Below are positions 41,833 to 50,707 of a DNA stretch of 64,000 bases, piece after piece. This DNA comes from DATATV01 sp036268615 (GTDB lineage Bacteria; Actinomycetota; Actinomycetes; Mycobacteriales; Pseudonocardiaceae), in assembly GCA_036268615.1 (NCBI GenBank), contig DATATV010000098.1, forward strand, positions 1-64,000, read 5' to 3'. The notes under the pieces are model-generated. The model worked only from the letters and a program-made list of their open reading frames with translations, was not told the DNA's origin and did no database searches. The stretch's first letter is position 1, and each line of letters opens with the position of its first letter. The position numbers and the translations under genes were made by a program.

Positions 41833-42678
41833 ATGACCGAGCCGACAGTCCTGCTCAGCGGACTGGGAATTCCCGAATCACCGCGCTGGCACGAGGGGCG
41901 CCTGTGGTTCTGCAACTGGATCGACAGCCAGATCGTCGCGGTCGACCTCGACGGCCACCACGAGATCACCGCCGCACCGGTCCAGCGGTCGATGGGCTAC
42001 TCCATCGACTGGCTGCCCGACGGCACCCTGCTGATGACCGGAGACGCCCTGCGGCGCCGGGAACCCGACGGGAGGTGGGTGACCCAGGCCGACCAGGCCG
42101 CCAACGAGATCGTGGTGGACGCCAGCGGCCACACGTACATCAACGGCGCCGACTTCGACTTCGCCGGCGGCGAGGCCCCCAAACCCGGCTACATCATCCT
42201 GGTCACGCCCGACGGCGAACTCCGCCACGTCGCCGAGGACATCCAGTTCCCCAACGGCATGGTCGTCACCCCGGACAACCGCACGCTGATCATCGCCGAG
42301 TCCTTCGCCGGCTGCCTCACCGCGTTCGACATCGAGCCGGACGGCGGCCTGTCGGGTCGGCGCGTGTTCGCCGACGGCCTCGGCGCCGACGGCATCTGCC
42401 TCGACGCGGAGGGCGCCGTCTGGGTGTCGACCGGCCAGAACTCCGTCGTCCGGGTCGCCGAGGGCGGCAAGATCCTGGACCGCGTCGAACTGGACCCGGA
42501 CCGCGCGCCGTTCGCCCTGATGCTCGGCGGCCCGGACCGGCGAACCCTGTTCATCCTGACCGCCGAATGGCGCCCGGCCGAGGGCATCACCGGCAACATC
42601 AGCCGGCTGAGCACCGGCCCGCGCACCGGCCAGGTCCTGACCATCCGGGTGCCGGTCCCGGGAACCGGGCGTCCCTGA
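41833..42678 (+). CDS. SMP-30 / gluconolactonase family beta-propeller
   Basis: 281 aa. LGIPESPRWHEGRLWFCNW opens the propeller, with the metal-ligand Glu in PESP. Further blades: NEIVVDASGHTYINGADFDF, FPNGMVVTPDNRTLIIAESF, GADGICLDAEGAVWVS. Predicted calcium- or zinc-dependent lactonase. GGAG precedes the ATG; the first 12 codons of the longer frame lack support. Divergent from a P450. Confidence 0.88.
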   Translation: MTEPTVLLSGLGIPESPRWHEGRLWFCNWIDSQIVAVDLDGHHEITAAPVQRSMGYSIDWLPDGTLLMTGDALRRREPDGRWVTQADQAANEIVVDASGHTYINGADFDFAGGEAPKPGYIILVTPDGELRHVAEDIQFPNGMVVTPDNRTLIIAESFAGCLTAFDIEPDGGLSGRRVFADGLGADGICLDAEGAVWVSTGQNSVVRVAEGGKILDRVELDPDRAPFALMLGGPDRRTLFILTAEWRPAEGITGNISRLSTGPRTGQVLTIRVPVPGTGRP

Positions 42679-42685
42679 CCACCGG

Positions 42686-43009
42686 TCAGGGGTTCTTCTT
42701 GATCTTGTCGATGACGGTGTTGGGGTCGTTGTTGTTGTACATCTCGTAGTGCTCGCCGTCGGCGGACAACCGGGTGCTGGTCTGGAAGTCCGGGTCGCTG
42801 GGCGAGTACGGCGAGGCCGGCGCACCGGTGGAACAGCCGTACTGCTGCTCGTTGTAGAAGCGGTTGGCCACCGCCTGCTGGAGCTCGGCACGTTGGTTGT
42901 CGTCGATCCGGCCCAGCGCGTGGTGCTGGTCGATCACCGAGTGCACACCCGACGCCGACCACGATCGGCCAGTTTCGGCCCGCTTCCCTGCCGACAGCCG
43001 GCAACGCAC
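42686..43009 (-). CDS. hypothetical protein
   Basis: 107 aa, no recognised domain. The C-terminal 85 residues look protein-like (ELQQAVANRFYNEQQYGCST, SADGEHYEMYNNN) while the first 20 or so do not. A GTG at 42946, giving MHSVIDQH, may be the true start. Lies 24 bp downstream of the next gene on the same strand and is in frame with it; the two may be functionally linked. Confidence 0.5.
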   Translation of the reverse strand: MRCRLSAGKRAETGRSWSASGVHSVIDQHHALGRIDDNQRAELQQAVANRFYNEQQYGCSTGAPASPYSPSDPDFQTSTRLSADGEHYEMYNNNDPNTVIDKIKKNP

Positions 43010-43033
43010 GGCTGTCAGGCCGGACCGGGCGGC

Positions 43034-43636
43034 TCAGCCTTCGCCGCCCCCACCGTCGGCGCCGCCCTCGTCTCCGCCACCACTGTCACCGCTGTTGCCA
43101 CTGCCACCGTCCACGCCACCCTCGTCCGACGGTGAACCGAACGAGCCACCGCCGATGGTGCCGCCGGTCTGCGTGCCGCCGTAGTACCAGGCGTACGAGC
43201 CGAGATCGCCGTTGCTGCCCTGGTTCGACGCGTTCTGGCAGTTCGACGAGTCAGCCACCGCCATGGTGTCAACGTCGACACAGCGCTGATCGGGACCGAC
43301 CCGGATCAACCCCAGCAGCACGGCGACCGCGGCATAGGCCCCCAGCACCAGCAGCACGCCGAGTTTCTTCGACAACCGCGCCCCGCGGCGATCCTCCACC
43401 AGGTGCACGATCTTCGCGGCGGCCGCCGGCGTCCCGGTCAGCAGTACCGCCCCGGCCACGAACCCGAGTCCGGACCAGGCGCCGAGTCCCGCGACGACAC
43501 CCGCCACCACGACCGAGGGCACAATTCCGATGACCAATACCGTCCCGGGGCCGACCCGCAGTCGGCGGTAACGTTCCCATTCTTCGGCCGGCGCGCGAGT
43601 CGGCAGCTGGCCCTCGACGGCACGGGATGAGCCCAT
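43034..43636 (-). CDS. membrane protein with Gly/Ser-rich tail
   Basis: 200 aa. Basic soluble N-terminus, three membrane segments (about residues 30-50, 55-72 and 90-110), then an extracytoplasmic part with CVDVDTMAVADSSNCQN (possible disulfide) and YAWYYGGTQTGGTIGGGSFG, ending in a long Gly/Asp/Ser tail. Family not recognised, though the GGTQTGGTI pattern looks conserved in type. Probably co-transcribed with the following small gene. Confidence 0.7.
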   Translation of the reverse strand: MGSSRAVEGQLPTRAPAEEWERYRRLRVGPGTVLVIGIVPSVVVAGVVAGLGAWSGLGFVAGAVLLTGTPAAAAKIVHLVEDRRGARLSKKLGVLLVLGAYAAVAVLLGLIRVGPDQRCVDVDTMAVADSSNCQNASNQGSNGDLGSYAWYYGGTQTGGTIGGGSFGSPSDEGGVDGGSGNSGDSGGGDEGGADGGGGEG

Positions 43637-43772
43637 CGGCTCCTCCTACTCATGCGCTGAACGCGAGTAGATCCACCAGCACATCACAACGACCGAACGG
43701 CCGCAACGCATTCATCGAGTTCCGCGCCCTGGTCTACGGGCGGATGTTCGCCGAACCAGCCGGGCTTCGTGG

Positions 43773-44399
43773 TCAGCCGCGGCCGCGCTTCGTGGATTGC
43801 TTCGTCGTGCCGGTCCAGCCGGTGTCGAGGAGAGCGAAGATCCGGTCGAGGGCGGACTCGGCGTCGGCTCGCCCGTGGACCAAGGGGACGGCTTCGAGGG
43901 CGAAATGGGCCAGCGCGTGGCAGCCGGGATCGTCCTCGGGCAGCCCGGTCTCGGCGGCGATCGCCACGGCCAGGGCGTTCTCGTGGCGCAGCCACATCCG
44001 GCGAAAGTGCTCGCGCAGTGCTGCGGTGGTGTCGATCAGGCGGACGAAGTCGGCGAAGCGCGGGTCGGTGCGGACCTGTCGGGAGCGCTCGTCGCGCAGC
44101 AGTTGGCGCAGCGCCTGGGGGATGGACTGACCGGTGGGGCGTTCACGGACAGCGGTGACGAGTGCGGCCTCGCGGTCGGCGTCCTGGTCGAAGACCAGTG
44201 CTTCCTTGCCGTCGGGGAAGTGTTTGAACAGGGTGGCCACCGAGACGTCGGCGGTGTCGGCGATCTCCCGCACGCCGACCGCGTCGTAGCCGCGCTCCAG
44301 GAACAGCTCCAGCGCGGCGTCCGCCAGGGATTGGCGGGTGGCGGCCTTCTTGCGCTCGCGGCGCCCTGTCTCGGTCACATCCCCCATCTTAGCGCTCAT
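43773..44399 (-). CDS. TetR/AcrR family regulator
   Basis: 208 aa (196 if the second ATG at 44387 is used). HTH: RGYDAVGVREIADTADVSVA then TLFKHFPDGKEALVFDQD. Divergent from an FAD monooxygenase; GAACGG words at 44404 and 44420 plus GAACAG at 44438 lie between and may be its binding sites. Probably represses the monooxygenase. Confidence 0.87.
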   Translation of the reverse strand: MSAKMGDVTETGRRERKKAATRQSLADAALELFLERGYDAVGVREIADTADVSVATLFKHFPDGKEALVFDQDADREAALVTAVRERPTGQSIPQALRQLLRDERSRQVRTDPRFADFVRLIDTTAALREHFRRMWLRHENALAVAIAAETGLPEDDPGCHALAHFALEAVPLVHGRADAESALDRIFALLDTGWTGTTKQSTKRGRG

Positions 44400-44523
44400 G
44401 TTGAACGGATCAAAAAACAGAACGGTTAGACTTTTCGAACAGTTTCACCTACCGTGGTGGAGCGGCCGGCACCCATCGGTGACGAACCCACCGCAACACC
44501 ACGCGTGGAGAGGATTCACCCTC

Positions 44524-45729
44524 ATGACGACCACATCTCGCATCGCCATCATCGGCGGCGGCCCCGCCGGCCTGATGTGCGCCCGTGTCCTGCAAGGGCA
44601 CGGCATACAGCCGGTGGTGTACGACGCGGACGCCGCCGTGGACTCCCGTGACCCGGGAGGAACGCTCGACCTGCACGCCGACGCCGGCCAGATCGCGCTG
44701 GAGGACGCCGGACTGATGGACGCCTTCCGGGCATTGGCCCGGGTCGAGGGCCAGGCCAAGAGCCGCCGGGACCACCGCGGCACCGTCCTGGCCGAATTCA
44801 CTCCGGCCGAGGGCGACCAGGCGGCTCCCGAGATCGACCGCGGCCAGCTGCGGACCATGCTCCACCAGCATCTGAAGCCCGACACTGTCCACTGGGGACA
44901 CAAACTCCGCAACGTGACGCCAGTGGACGGTGGGACGCACCGACTGGAGTTCGCCAACGGCGGCAGCGCGGAAGCCGACCTCGTCATCGGCGCCGACGGC
45001 GCCTGGTCGCCGGTTCGCCGGCTGCTCACCGACGCGGTGCCGCACTACCTCGGCGTCCACTTCCTCGACGCCCGATTCGACGACGTGGACACCAGGCACC
45101 CCGAGGTCGCCGCGATCGTGGGGGACGGCCACATGTTCTCCACCGACGGCGACGGCCGGGCGGTGATCGTCCAGCGCAACAGCAACGGCGTGGTCCGCGG
45201 TTACGTGGCCTTCCGCGCCGAACTCGACTGGCAGGTCACGGCCGGCGTGGACGTCACCGACCGCGAGGCCGTCCGGTCCTACCTGGTCCGGGAGTTCAGC
45301 GGATGGTCCGCGGTCATGCGCCCGCTGATCACCGACAACGACGGCGACTACGCGCAGCGCAGCTTCTGGGCGCTGCCCGCCCCGCTGACCTGGGATCACG
45401 TCCCCGGCGTCACCCTGATCGGCGACGCGGCCCACCTGATGGCACCCTTCGGCGGCCACGGCACGAATCTCGCGCTGCTCGACGGCGCGGAACTCGCGCA
45501 CGCCATCAAGAAGGAGAGCAGTCTCGACGACGCGGTCGCCCACTACGAGGCAGCGATGTTCCCGCGCTCCGGGGAACTCGCCGCGAGCTCGAACACCGCG
45601 CTCACCCGGTTTTTCGCCACAACGTCCCCGGACACGCCGCACCTGCCTCCTGACCACGCGCGGGAACACGAGAACTATCAGGCCAGGGCTGTGGAATACC
45701 GACGCCGGCGAGCCGAGGACGGCCAATAA
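44524..45729 (+). CDS. FAD-dependent monooxygenase (TetX-like, group A)
   Basis: 401 aa. Rossmann motif RIAIIGGGPAGLMCARVLQ; DLVIGADGAWSPVRRLL carries the DG motif; GVTLIGDAAHLMAPFGGHGT carries the GD motif. Overall resemblance is to tetracycline-hydroxylase (TetX)-like flavoproteins, which hydroxylate aromatic substrates using NADPH and O2. Drug inactivation is possible but not shown. Likely controlled by the divergent TetR. Confidence 0.9.
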   Translation: MTTTSRIAIIGGGPAGLMCARVLQGHGIQPVVYDADAAVDSRDPGGTLDLHADAGQIALEDAGLMDAFRALARVEGQAKSRRDHRGTVLAEFTPAEGDQAAPEIDRGQLRTMLHQHLKPDTVHWGHKLRNVTPVDGGTHRLEFANGGSAEADLVIGADGAWSPVRRLLTDAVPHYLGVHFLDARFDDVDTRHPEVAAIVGDGHMFSTDGDGRAVIVQRNSNGVVRGYVAFRAELDWQVTAGVDVTDREAVRSYLVREFSGWSAVMRPLITDNDGDYAQRSFWALPAPLTWDHVPGVTLIGDAAHLMAPFGGHGTNLALLDGAELAHAIKKESSLDDAVAHYEAAMFPRSGELAASSNTALTRFFATTSPDTPHLPPDHAREHENYQARAVEYRRRRAEDGQ

Positions 45730-45789
45730 AGACATATCCCACAAGCTCTTGATTGCTGATGACTTGAGCGCGCCGCTGAGGGAGATGAG

Positions 45790-45818
45790 CCGGCCCCGTG
45801 GCTACGCCACGGGGCCGG
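45790..45818. terminator. bidirectional terminator
   Basis: CCGGCCCCGTGGC-tac-GCCACGGGGCCGG, 13 perfect pairs, between the convergent monooxygenase and chitinase genes. Confidence 0.85.
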
Positions 45819-45833
45819 GCGAGCAGGAAAGCG

Positions 45834-46721
45834 TCAACAGGTGAGGTTGTTGCCGGCAGACACGCCGAGGATTCCGGTGAACTGCTCGTAGAGGTTGACC
45901 CGGTCCTGCATCTCGGCAGTGTTGCCACCGTTGCACTCGATGCTGCCGTTGATGGACCAGATGGTCTGGCCGAAGCCGGCCCCGTTGACCATGGCGTTGT
46001 GCCCGGTCATGGTGCCCGGGCCGGTCTGGGTGTCCCAGTACCAGAGCGCGGTCTTCCATGAGGTCGCCGAATCGGTCGCAACGAGGTTCGGGTTGTCCAG
46101 CAGGTCGATACCCAGCGCGTTGCCGGCCGCGTAGTAGTTGAAGTTCCAGCTGATCTGGAGCGGGCCGCGGCCGTAGTACGCGGATGTGCCGGCCGGACAG
46201 CCGTAGGACTGACTGGTATCGCAGTAGTCGCCCGACTGGTCGATCTCACTGATGTAGACCAGTCCACCGGTCTCGTGCGAGACGTTGGCCAGGAACGCGG
46301 CGGCCTCCTGCTTCTGCACGGTGTCGCTGCCGGTGGTGGCGAAGCCGGGGTAGGCGCTCATCGCCGAGATCAGCCCGTCGTAGGTGTAGAAGGAGTTCCG
46401 GCTGGGGAACATCTGGTCGAACTGGGCCTCACTGACCACGAATCCACCGGCCGGCGTTGAGCCGCCTCCGCCTCCGCCGCAGGTGCCGTCGTCGGTCCAC
46501 ACGCCGCTGGTGCCGGGCGGCTGCTCGTTCTGGGTCCACCATTTGGCGGTGTAGTTGTGGCCGTTGAGGGAGGCCTCCATGCCGCCGGTGTAGACCGAGC
46601 TCGCGTTCCAGGTGGCGGCGCAGGCCGGGTCGGCGGAAGCGGATACGGCGGGCATCACCATGGTGATCGTGGCTGCGAGGGCGGCCGAGGCGAGGCCGGC
46701 CAGAAGTATGCGGATGGACAT
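45834..46721 (-). CDS. secreted GH19 chitinase with chitin-binding domain
   Basis: 295 aa. Signal peptide (residues about 1-30); CBM5/12-type module at about 33-82 (TWNASSVYTGGMEASLNGHN, then AKWWTQNEQPPG); poly-Gly linker; GH19 catalytic domain from about 93 with the catalytic Glu in ANVSHETGGLVYISE and YYGRGPLQISWNFNYY. Hydrolyses chitin by inversion outside the cell. AAAGGAG precedes the ATG. A DasR-type operator lies 56 nt upstream. Confidence 0.94.
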   Translation of the reverse strand: MSIRILLAGLASAALAATITMVMPAVSASADPACAATWNASSVYTGGMEASLNGHNYTAKWWTQNEQPPGTSGVWTDDGTCGGGGGGSTPAGGFVVSEAQFDQMFPSRNSFYTYDGLISAMSAYPGFATTGSDTVQKQEAAAFLANVSHETGGLVYISEIDQSGDYCDTSQSYGCPAGTSAYYGRGPLQISWNFNYYAAGNALGIDLLDNPNLVATDSATSWKTALWYWDTQTGPGTMTGHNAMVNGAGFGQTIWSINGSIECNGGNTAEMQDRVNLYEQFTGILGVSAGNNLTC

Positions 46722-46776
46722 TTGCACTCCTTTCTGCTGGAAAGAGGGTCCGTCTGCTCTTTCAACACTGAACCGC

Positions 46777-46792
46777 AGTGGTCTAAACCAGT
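46777..46792. promoter_or_regulatory. DasR-responsive element (dre) of chitinase promoter
   Basis: AGTGGTCTAAACCAGT matches the palindromic dre family ACTGGTCTAGACCAGT at 14 of 16 positions. DasR, a GntR-family repressor released by glucosamine-6-phosphate, controls chitinase genes in Streptomyces through such sites. Confidence 0.75.
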
Positions 46793-46854
46793 CAAGGTCA
46801 ACAGATAACTGTGAAAAGCCCGCAGCCACCCACTGCGCCCGATGGGCCGGCCAG

Positions 46855-46897
46855 TACTTGACATCGGCTGTCAAGTACTTGACACTTCACGTCAAGG
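46855..46897. promoter_or_regulatory. triple TTGACA repeat array, putative operator
   Basis: TACTTGACA-tcggc-TGTCAAGTA is a perfect 9-bp-arm palindrome. It is followed by another TACTTGACA and a GTCAAGG, giving alternating half sites about 10-11 nt apart up to the ribosome site. TTGACA could also serve as -35. Likely bound by the HTH protein encoded just downstream. Confidence 0.6.
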
Positions 46898-46907
46898 AGG
46901 CGGTCCG

Positions 46908-47348
46908 ATGTCGGTGTCGCGCGACGCACTGGTCGAGCAACTGGTCGCCGTGGTGCGACAGCGACTGCTCGATCCGTTGGAGATCCTGCTGGGCATCGAC
47001 CAGCCGGCCGACCGGGTCCGGACGGCGGCCGAGGACTGGGCGACCCAGTTGCTCGGCGAGGACCAGACCGCGGCGGTGATGTGCATCGCCCGACTGATCG
47101 CCGCGCTCTACCCAGGTGACCACTTCGCGCCGCCGGCCGACTGGTGGGGCACACCGTTCGGGCAGGTCGTCGCGCGCCGCGCCGGCTACCCGGGCACGGA
47201 CCACGTCTCCTACAGCGTCGCCGGCGCCATGCTCGGCGTCACCCGGCAGGGCGTACACGACCTCGTCACCAGGGGAAAACTCGCCCGCCACGCCGAGGGC
47301 GGCGTCACGACGGAATCCGTCAGCATTCGAATGAGGAGCCTGACATGA
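46908..47348 (+). CDS. HTH-containing protein coupled to hydrolase
   Basis: 146 aa. The C-terminal third is an HTH (SVAGAMLGVTRQGVHDLVTR, then GKLARH); the N-terminal part is helical and unrecognised. AAGGAGG lies 7 nt before the ATG at 46908; the longer upstream frame lies inside the repeat array. The stop overlaps the hydrolase start by 4 nt. Most likely a small autoregulatory repressor of the hydrolase; an antitoxin-like role is a less likely alternative. Confidence 0.7.
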   Translation: MSVSRDALVEQLVAVVRQRLLDPLEILLGIDQPADRVRTAAEDWATQLLGEDQTAAVMCIARLIAALYPGDHFAPPADWWGTPFGQVVARRAGYPGTDHVSYSVAGAMLGVTRQGVHDLVTRGKLARHAEGGVTTESVSIRMRSLT

Positions 47349-48091
47349 TCGACTTCGGCGGGTCGGGACCGCACCTGCTTCTGCTGCACGGTCTGGGCGG
47401 CAGCGCACAGGACTGGCGCGAGTTCGCCGGCCCGCTCACCGACACCCACCACGTGCTCGCCGTCGACCTGCGCACGGAACTGCCCTGGTCATGGGACCTC
47501 GCCCTGGCCGACATCGAGGCGCTCGGCCTGGACAACCCGGCCGTGGTCGGCATGTCCTTCGGCGGCATGATCGCCGGCCGGTGGGCGACGCGACACCCGC
47601 AGTGCCCCGCCGCGGTCAGCATCGACGGCCATCGCGGCGCCCTCACCGCACCGGCGAACTACCCGGGCATGTCACCCGCCCGCATCGATGCGGACCTGGC
47701 CACGCTGCGGGTCGTGTTCGAGGCGCAAGCACAGACACCGTTCCTGCGCACCGTGTTCGACGCCTTCCTCGCCGACGACACCATCGACGCGTTCGCCATG
47801 GCGTCATGCCCAACCCTGGTGCTGTTGGCGACACAGAACATCCAGCAGGCACAGGACTTCGACGAGCTGATGGCCGCCGGTCGGCGCGGCGTCAAACGCG
47901 ACCTGACAGCCGCGGCCGCGGCGAATCCGAACCTCACCGTCACCGAGTTCGACGGCACCCACGGCATGGTCGCGGAGCAGCCCGCCGCCATCGCCGAGAT
48001 CGTCCACCAGTTCCTGCCGCCGCCCCGGGCTGCGACATACCGGCAAAAACCGCCTTATACCGCCGATATCCGCTCAGCGGAAGATGTCTGA
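47345..48091 (+). CDS. alpha/beta hydrolase
   Basis: 248 aa. LLLLHGLGGSAQDWREF (oxyanion), nucleophile elbow VVGMSFGGMIAG with Ser, and C-terminal His in EFDGTHGMVAEQ. The cap region is short. Serine esterase/lipase-like; substrate unknown. Translationally coupled to the HTH gene. Its 3' end overlaps the convergent SRPBCC gene by 37 nt. Confidence 0.83.
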   Translation: MIDFGGSGPHLLLLHGLGGSAQDWREFAGPLTDTHHVLAVDLRTELPWSWDLALADIEALGLDNPAVVGMSFGGMIAGRWATRHPQCPAAVSIDGHRGALTAPANYPGMSPARIDADLATLRVVFEAQAQTPFLRTVFDAFLADDTIDAFAMASCPTLVLLATQNIQQAQDFDELMAAGRRGVKRDLTAAAAANPNLTVTEFDGTHGMVAEQPAAIAEIVHQFLPPPRAATYRQKPPYTADIRSAEDV

Positions 48092-48621
48092 CCGCCGGTC
48101 GTCGGGGCGGCGAGCGCGGCCAGGTGGTGCAGCGAGTTGATGAGATGCTCAGGACCGAACGGCGGGAACTGAATACCCCGCTCCCGGATGAAGCGCGGCA
48201 CGGCCGACCAGTCGTAGGTCAGCGTCACCTCGGTCTCGGACGACGCGAGCGGAACCAGGTCGTAACGCCAGATCCAGCCGCCGAACTCCAGGCTGCCATC
48301 GCCCTTGTCCTGCCCGGTCAACCAGCCAATGGCGCGCGGCGCGTCGAGCACCTCGACCTTGTTGACCACCTGGTAAACACCGTCCGGATGATTGGCGTGG
48401 TACATGTCCATCCGGAAAATCTGTCCTACCTTGGTCAGCGGTGCCCGTTCGACAGCTTCCTGAACCCAGCCGGTGCCATCGATCGCGGCATGGGTCCTCG
48501 GGTCCGCCAACACCGCGAACACCCTCTCGGCAGGCACGGCGACAGTCAGCGTGGCGCTCACGCTCTCCCGCGTGGGTTGGCAAGTCATGGGCGTCACGGG
48601 AACCGTGGTGGCGCTGGACAT
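48055..48621 (-). CDS. SRPBCC (START-like) family protein
   Basis: 188 aa. Starts its domain at SATLTVAVPAERVFAVLADP, then WVQEAVERAPLTKVGQIFRM and a C-terminal helix (LINSLHHLAAL), the hydrophobic ligand-binding Bet v 1/START fold of the polyketide cyclase/dehydrase group. The ligand is unknown. GGAGG lies 6 nt before the ATG at 48621. Confidence 0.83.
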   Translation of the reverse strand: MSSATTVPVTPMTCQPTRESVSATLTVAVPAERVFAVLADPRTHAAIDGTGWVQEAVERAPLTKVGQIFRMDMYHANHPDGVYQVVNKVEVLDAPRAIGWLTGQDKGDGSLEFGGWIWRYDLVPLASSETEVTLTYDWSAVPRFIRERGIQFPPFGPEHLINSLHHLAALAAPTTGGQTSSAERISAV

Positions 48622-48802
48622 CGTGGGCCTCCGGTGGGTGACGACCGGCACCTCGCCGGCCTCTCACCCTGACTACGAACGGGCTCGATGCCATCCGACA
48701 CCACCACGCAAAAATCTGGAGGACGTTGTGCGAGTGCGTGCCGGGGGACGCCCACCGGCGCCACGACTCGCGTCGGACGGAGCCACCTGACACAGTGAAC
48801 CG

Positions 48803-49561
48803 ATGCTGAATCAGGTGGCCGACGGTGTGTGGGTCCGGCAGAGCGAGTGGGTCCGGAGCAATGCCACCGTGGTGCGCGCGGAGGACGGGTTGATCCTGGT
48901 CGATCCCGGCATCGACGGTTCCGATCTGAACCAGCTCGCCGATGACGTGGACCGGCTCGGCATTCCGGTGGTCGCCGGGTTCTCCACCCATCCCCACTGG
49001 GACCACCTGCTCTGGCATTCCCGGTTCGGCGACGTGCCGCGCTACGCCACCCCCGCCGGCGCCCAGGCTGCCAGCGAAGCCCGAGAACGGGCGCAGCAGA
49101 TGGCCGCGGACAGCGCGTCCGGCATTCCTACCGAGCTGATCGGGCTCCTCACCCCACTGCCCGCGGACGGCGGACCGGTGCCGGGCGAGATCATCGAGCA
49201 CCAGGCGCACACCATCGGCCACGCCGCGGTCCTCCTCGCCGATCGTGGCGTCCTGCTCGCCGGCGACATGCTCTCCGATGTCCTGATCCCGCTGCTCGAC
49301 GCTCGCCGCCCTGATCAGGTGGGCACCTACGCGGCGGCACTCGACCGGCTGGGTGAGGCCGCCCAGCACGTGGATGTCCTGGTCCCCGGCCACGGCGCCG
49401 TCGCCGAGGGCCCCGAGGTGGCGGCCCGTCTCGCCGCCGATCATGCCTACATCGACGCGTTGCGGCGCGGAGCGGACCCGGTCGACGTGCGTCTCGACCA
49501 GGACTGGCTCGCCGGCCCCCACCAGTCGAACCTGGAGCAGGCCCGCCACTCCTCCGGATGA
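48803..49561 (+). CDS. metallo-beta-lactamase-fold hydrolase
   Basis: 252 aa. Metal motif FSTHPHWDHLLWHS (HxHxDH), LLAGDMLSD and VPGHGAVA supply the remaining ligands. The fold covers thiolesterases, lactonases and glyoxalase II as well as beta-lactamases; this looks like a small generic MBL hydrolase with no class B lactamase signature. Confidence 0.85.
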   Translation: MLNQVADGVWVRQSEWVRSNATVVRAEDGLILVDPGIDGSDLNQLADDVDRLGIPVVAGFSTHPHWDHLLWHSRFGDVPRYATPAGAQAASEARERAQQMAADSASGIPTELIGLLTPLPADGGPVPGEIIEHQAHTIGHAAVLLADRGVLLAGDMLSDVLIPLLDARRPDQVGTYAAALDRLGEAAQHVDVLVPGHGAVAEGPEVAARLAADHAYIDALRRGADPVDVRLDQDWLAGPHQSNLEQARHSSG

Positions 49562-49589
49562 ACTCCGGCCGGCTCGGCGCAGAAGCGGG

Positions 49590-50198
49590 TCAACCCGGCG
49601 GTCTGAGGAATCCGTCAATGACACGACGGGCCATGTCCACCGCACTGTCGTCACCGAGCCGCAGTGCGGTGTTCGTACTGGTGAGTACCGCGTCAATCTG
49701 GAAAGCGACGAGGTCGGCGTCGAGGGCGGCGACCTCTCCCCCGTCGGCCGCGTGACGCAACTCGTCGGCGATCAGGCTGCGCCAGGCCCGCTGCTGACGG
49801 GCCAGGGTATCGCGCACCTGGCCTGGTCGACTGTCGAAGACAGGCAGGTTCGCCGCCCAGAAGCAGCCACCGGGGAACAGCGGCGCCGTGGCGTAGTCGA
49901 GCCACCGGTCGACCAGGGCGCTGAGCCGCGCGGCACCGTGCGGCCGTGTCAAGGCGGGGCGAACCACCGCCTCCTCGAACGCTTCGCGGGCGGCTTCGAC
50001 CACCGCGACCTGCAGGTTCTCCTTGGTGCTGAACAAGGTCTGGATGCCACCCTTGCTGACCCCGAGGTCGGTGGCGAGTCGACCGAAGCTGAGACCGTCG
50101 AGCCCTTCCAGTGACGCCACATCGGCGGCGTGGCGGACGACCGTACGCCGGGATCGTGCACCGCGCAGCAGCCGCCGGTCAGGTGCGAGCTCGCTCAT
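49590..50198 (-). CDS. TetR/AcrR family regulator
   Basis: 202 aa. HTH: EGLDGLSFGRLATDLGVSKG then GIQTLFSTKENLQVAV. The ATG at 50198 is preceded by GGAG at 3 nt; an ATG 9 nt earlier is possible. Divergent from a SnoaL/DUF3237 pair with the perfect palindrome TACGGTCGACCGTA between, which it probably binds. Confidence 0.88.
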   Translation of the reverse strand: MSELAPDRRLLRGARSRRTVVRHAADVASLEGLDGLSFGRLATDLGVSKGGIQTLFSTKENLQVAVVEAAREAFEEAVVRPALTRPHGAARLSALVDRWLDYATAPLFPGGCFWAANLPVFDSRPGQVRDTLARQQRAWRSLIADELRHAADGGEVAALDADLVAFQIDAVLTSTNTALRLGDDSAVDMARRVIDGFLRPPG

Positions 50199-50233
50199 CG
50201 GCTCCATCCTGCCACACATCCTTGCCAAATAAG

Positions 50234-50247
50234 TACGGTCGACCGTA
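50234..50247. promoter_or_regulatory. TetR operator, perfect palindrome
   Basis: TACGGTCGACCGTA, perfectly symmetrical, 10 nt before the SnoaL-like GTG start and 35 nt before the TetR start. Confidence 0.65.
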
Positions 50248-50257
50248 TGTTTAGTTC

Positions 50258-50707
50258 GTGGATGACCATCGGATGTTCGAACTGGCACAGAAGTTGGCCG
50301 TGGCGAAGAGCCGCCACGACGTGTCGGCAGCCCTGCGACTGCTGCACCCCGAGATGCTGTTGGAGTCACCCGCGTTCGGGACACGGGCGTGTGGTCCAGT
50401 CGAGAACGAGCGGGCGTTGACCCGATTCTTCGCGTCCTTCCCGGACTATGACGTCGCCCTGCACGGCCATGCCAGCAACGATGACACCCTGGTCTGCTGG
50501 GGCACCGCGCGGATGACGATGACCGGCAACCGGTTCGGCGTCACACCCAACGGCAAATCGGCCGAACTGCCGGTGTTCATCCAGTTCACCTTCACCGACG
50601 AGCTGATCGCCAGCGAGCGGTTCTTCTTCGACCTGTCGGAACTGTGCGCGCAATCGGGCGTCTGCGCCGACACCGTCCGGCGGACCCTGTTCGGAGCCAA
50701 CACATGA
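50258..50707 (+). CDS. SnoaL-like (NTF2-fold) protein
   Basis: 149 aa. ALRLLHPEMLLESPAFGTRA, TRFFASFPDYDVALHG and ELPVFIQFTFTDELIASERF follow the SnoaL/ester cyclase pattern. GTG start very close to the operator with no ribosome site, so probably leaderless. Coupled by a 4-nt overlap to the DUF3237 gene. Confidence 0.8.
   Translation: MDDHRMFELAQKLAVAKSRHDVSAALRLLHPEMLLESPAFGTRACGPVENERALTRFFASFPDYDVALHGHASNDDTLVCWGTARMTMTGNRFGVTPNGKSAELPVFIQFTFTDELIASERFFFDLSELCAQSGVCADTVRRTLFGANT

Noticed and set aside
43034..43036. UGA ending the Gly-rich membrane protein is in frame with the next small ORF, a possible second selenocysteine codon
   Set aside because: No SECIS-like hairpin follows, the flanking residues match no selenoprotein, and the sequence just after the UGA is not protein-like. 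Two separate genes is simpler.
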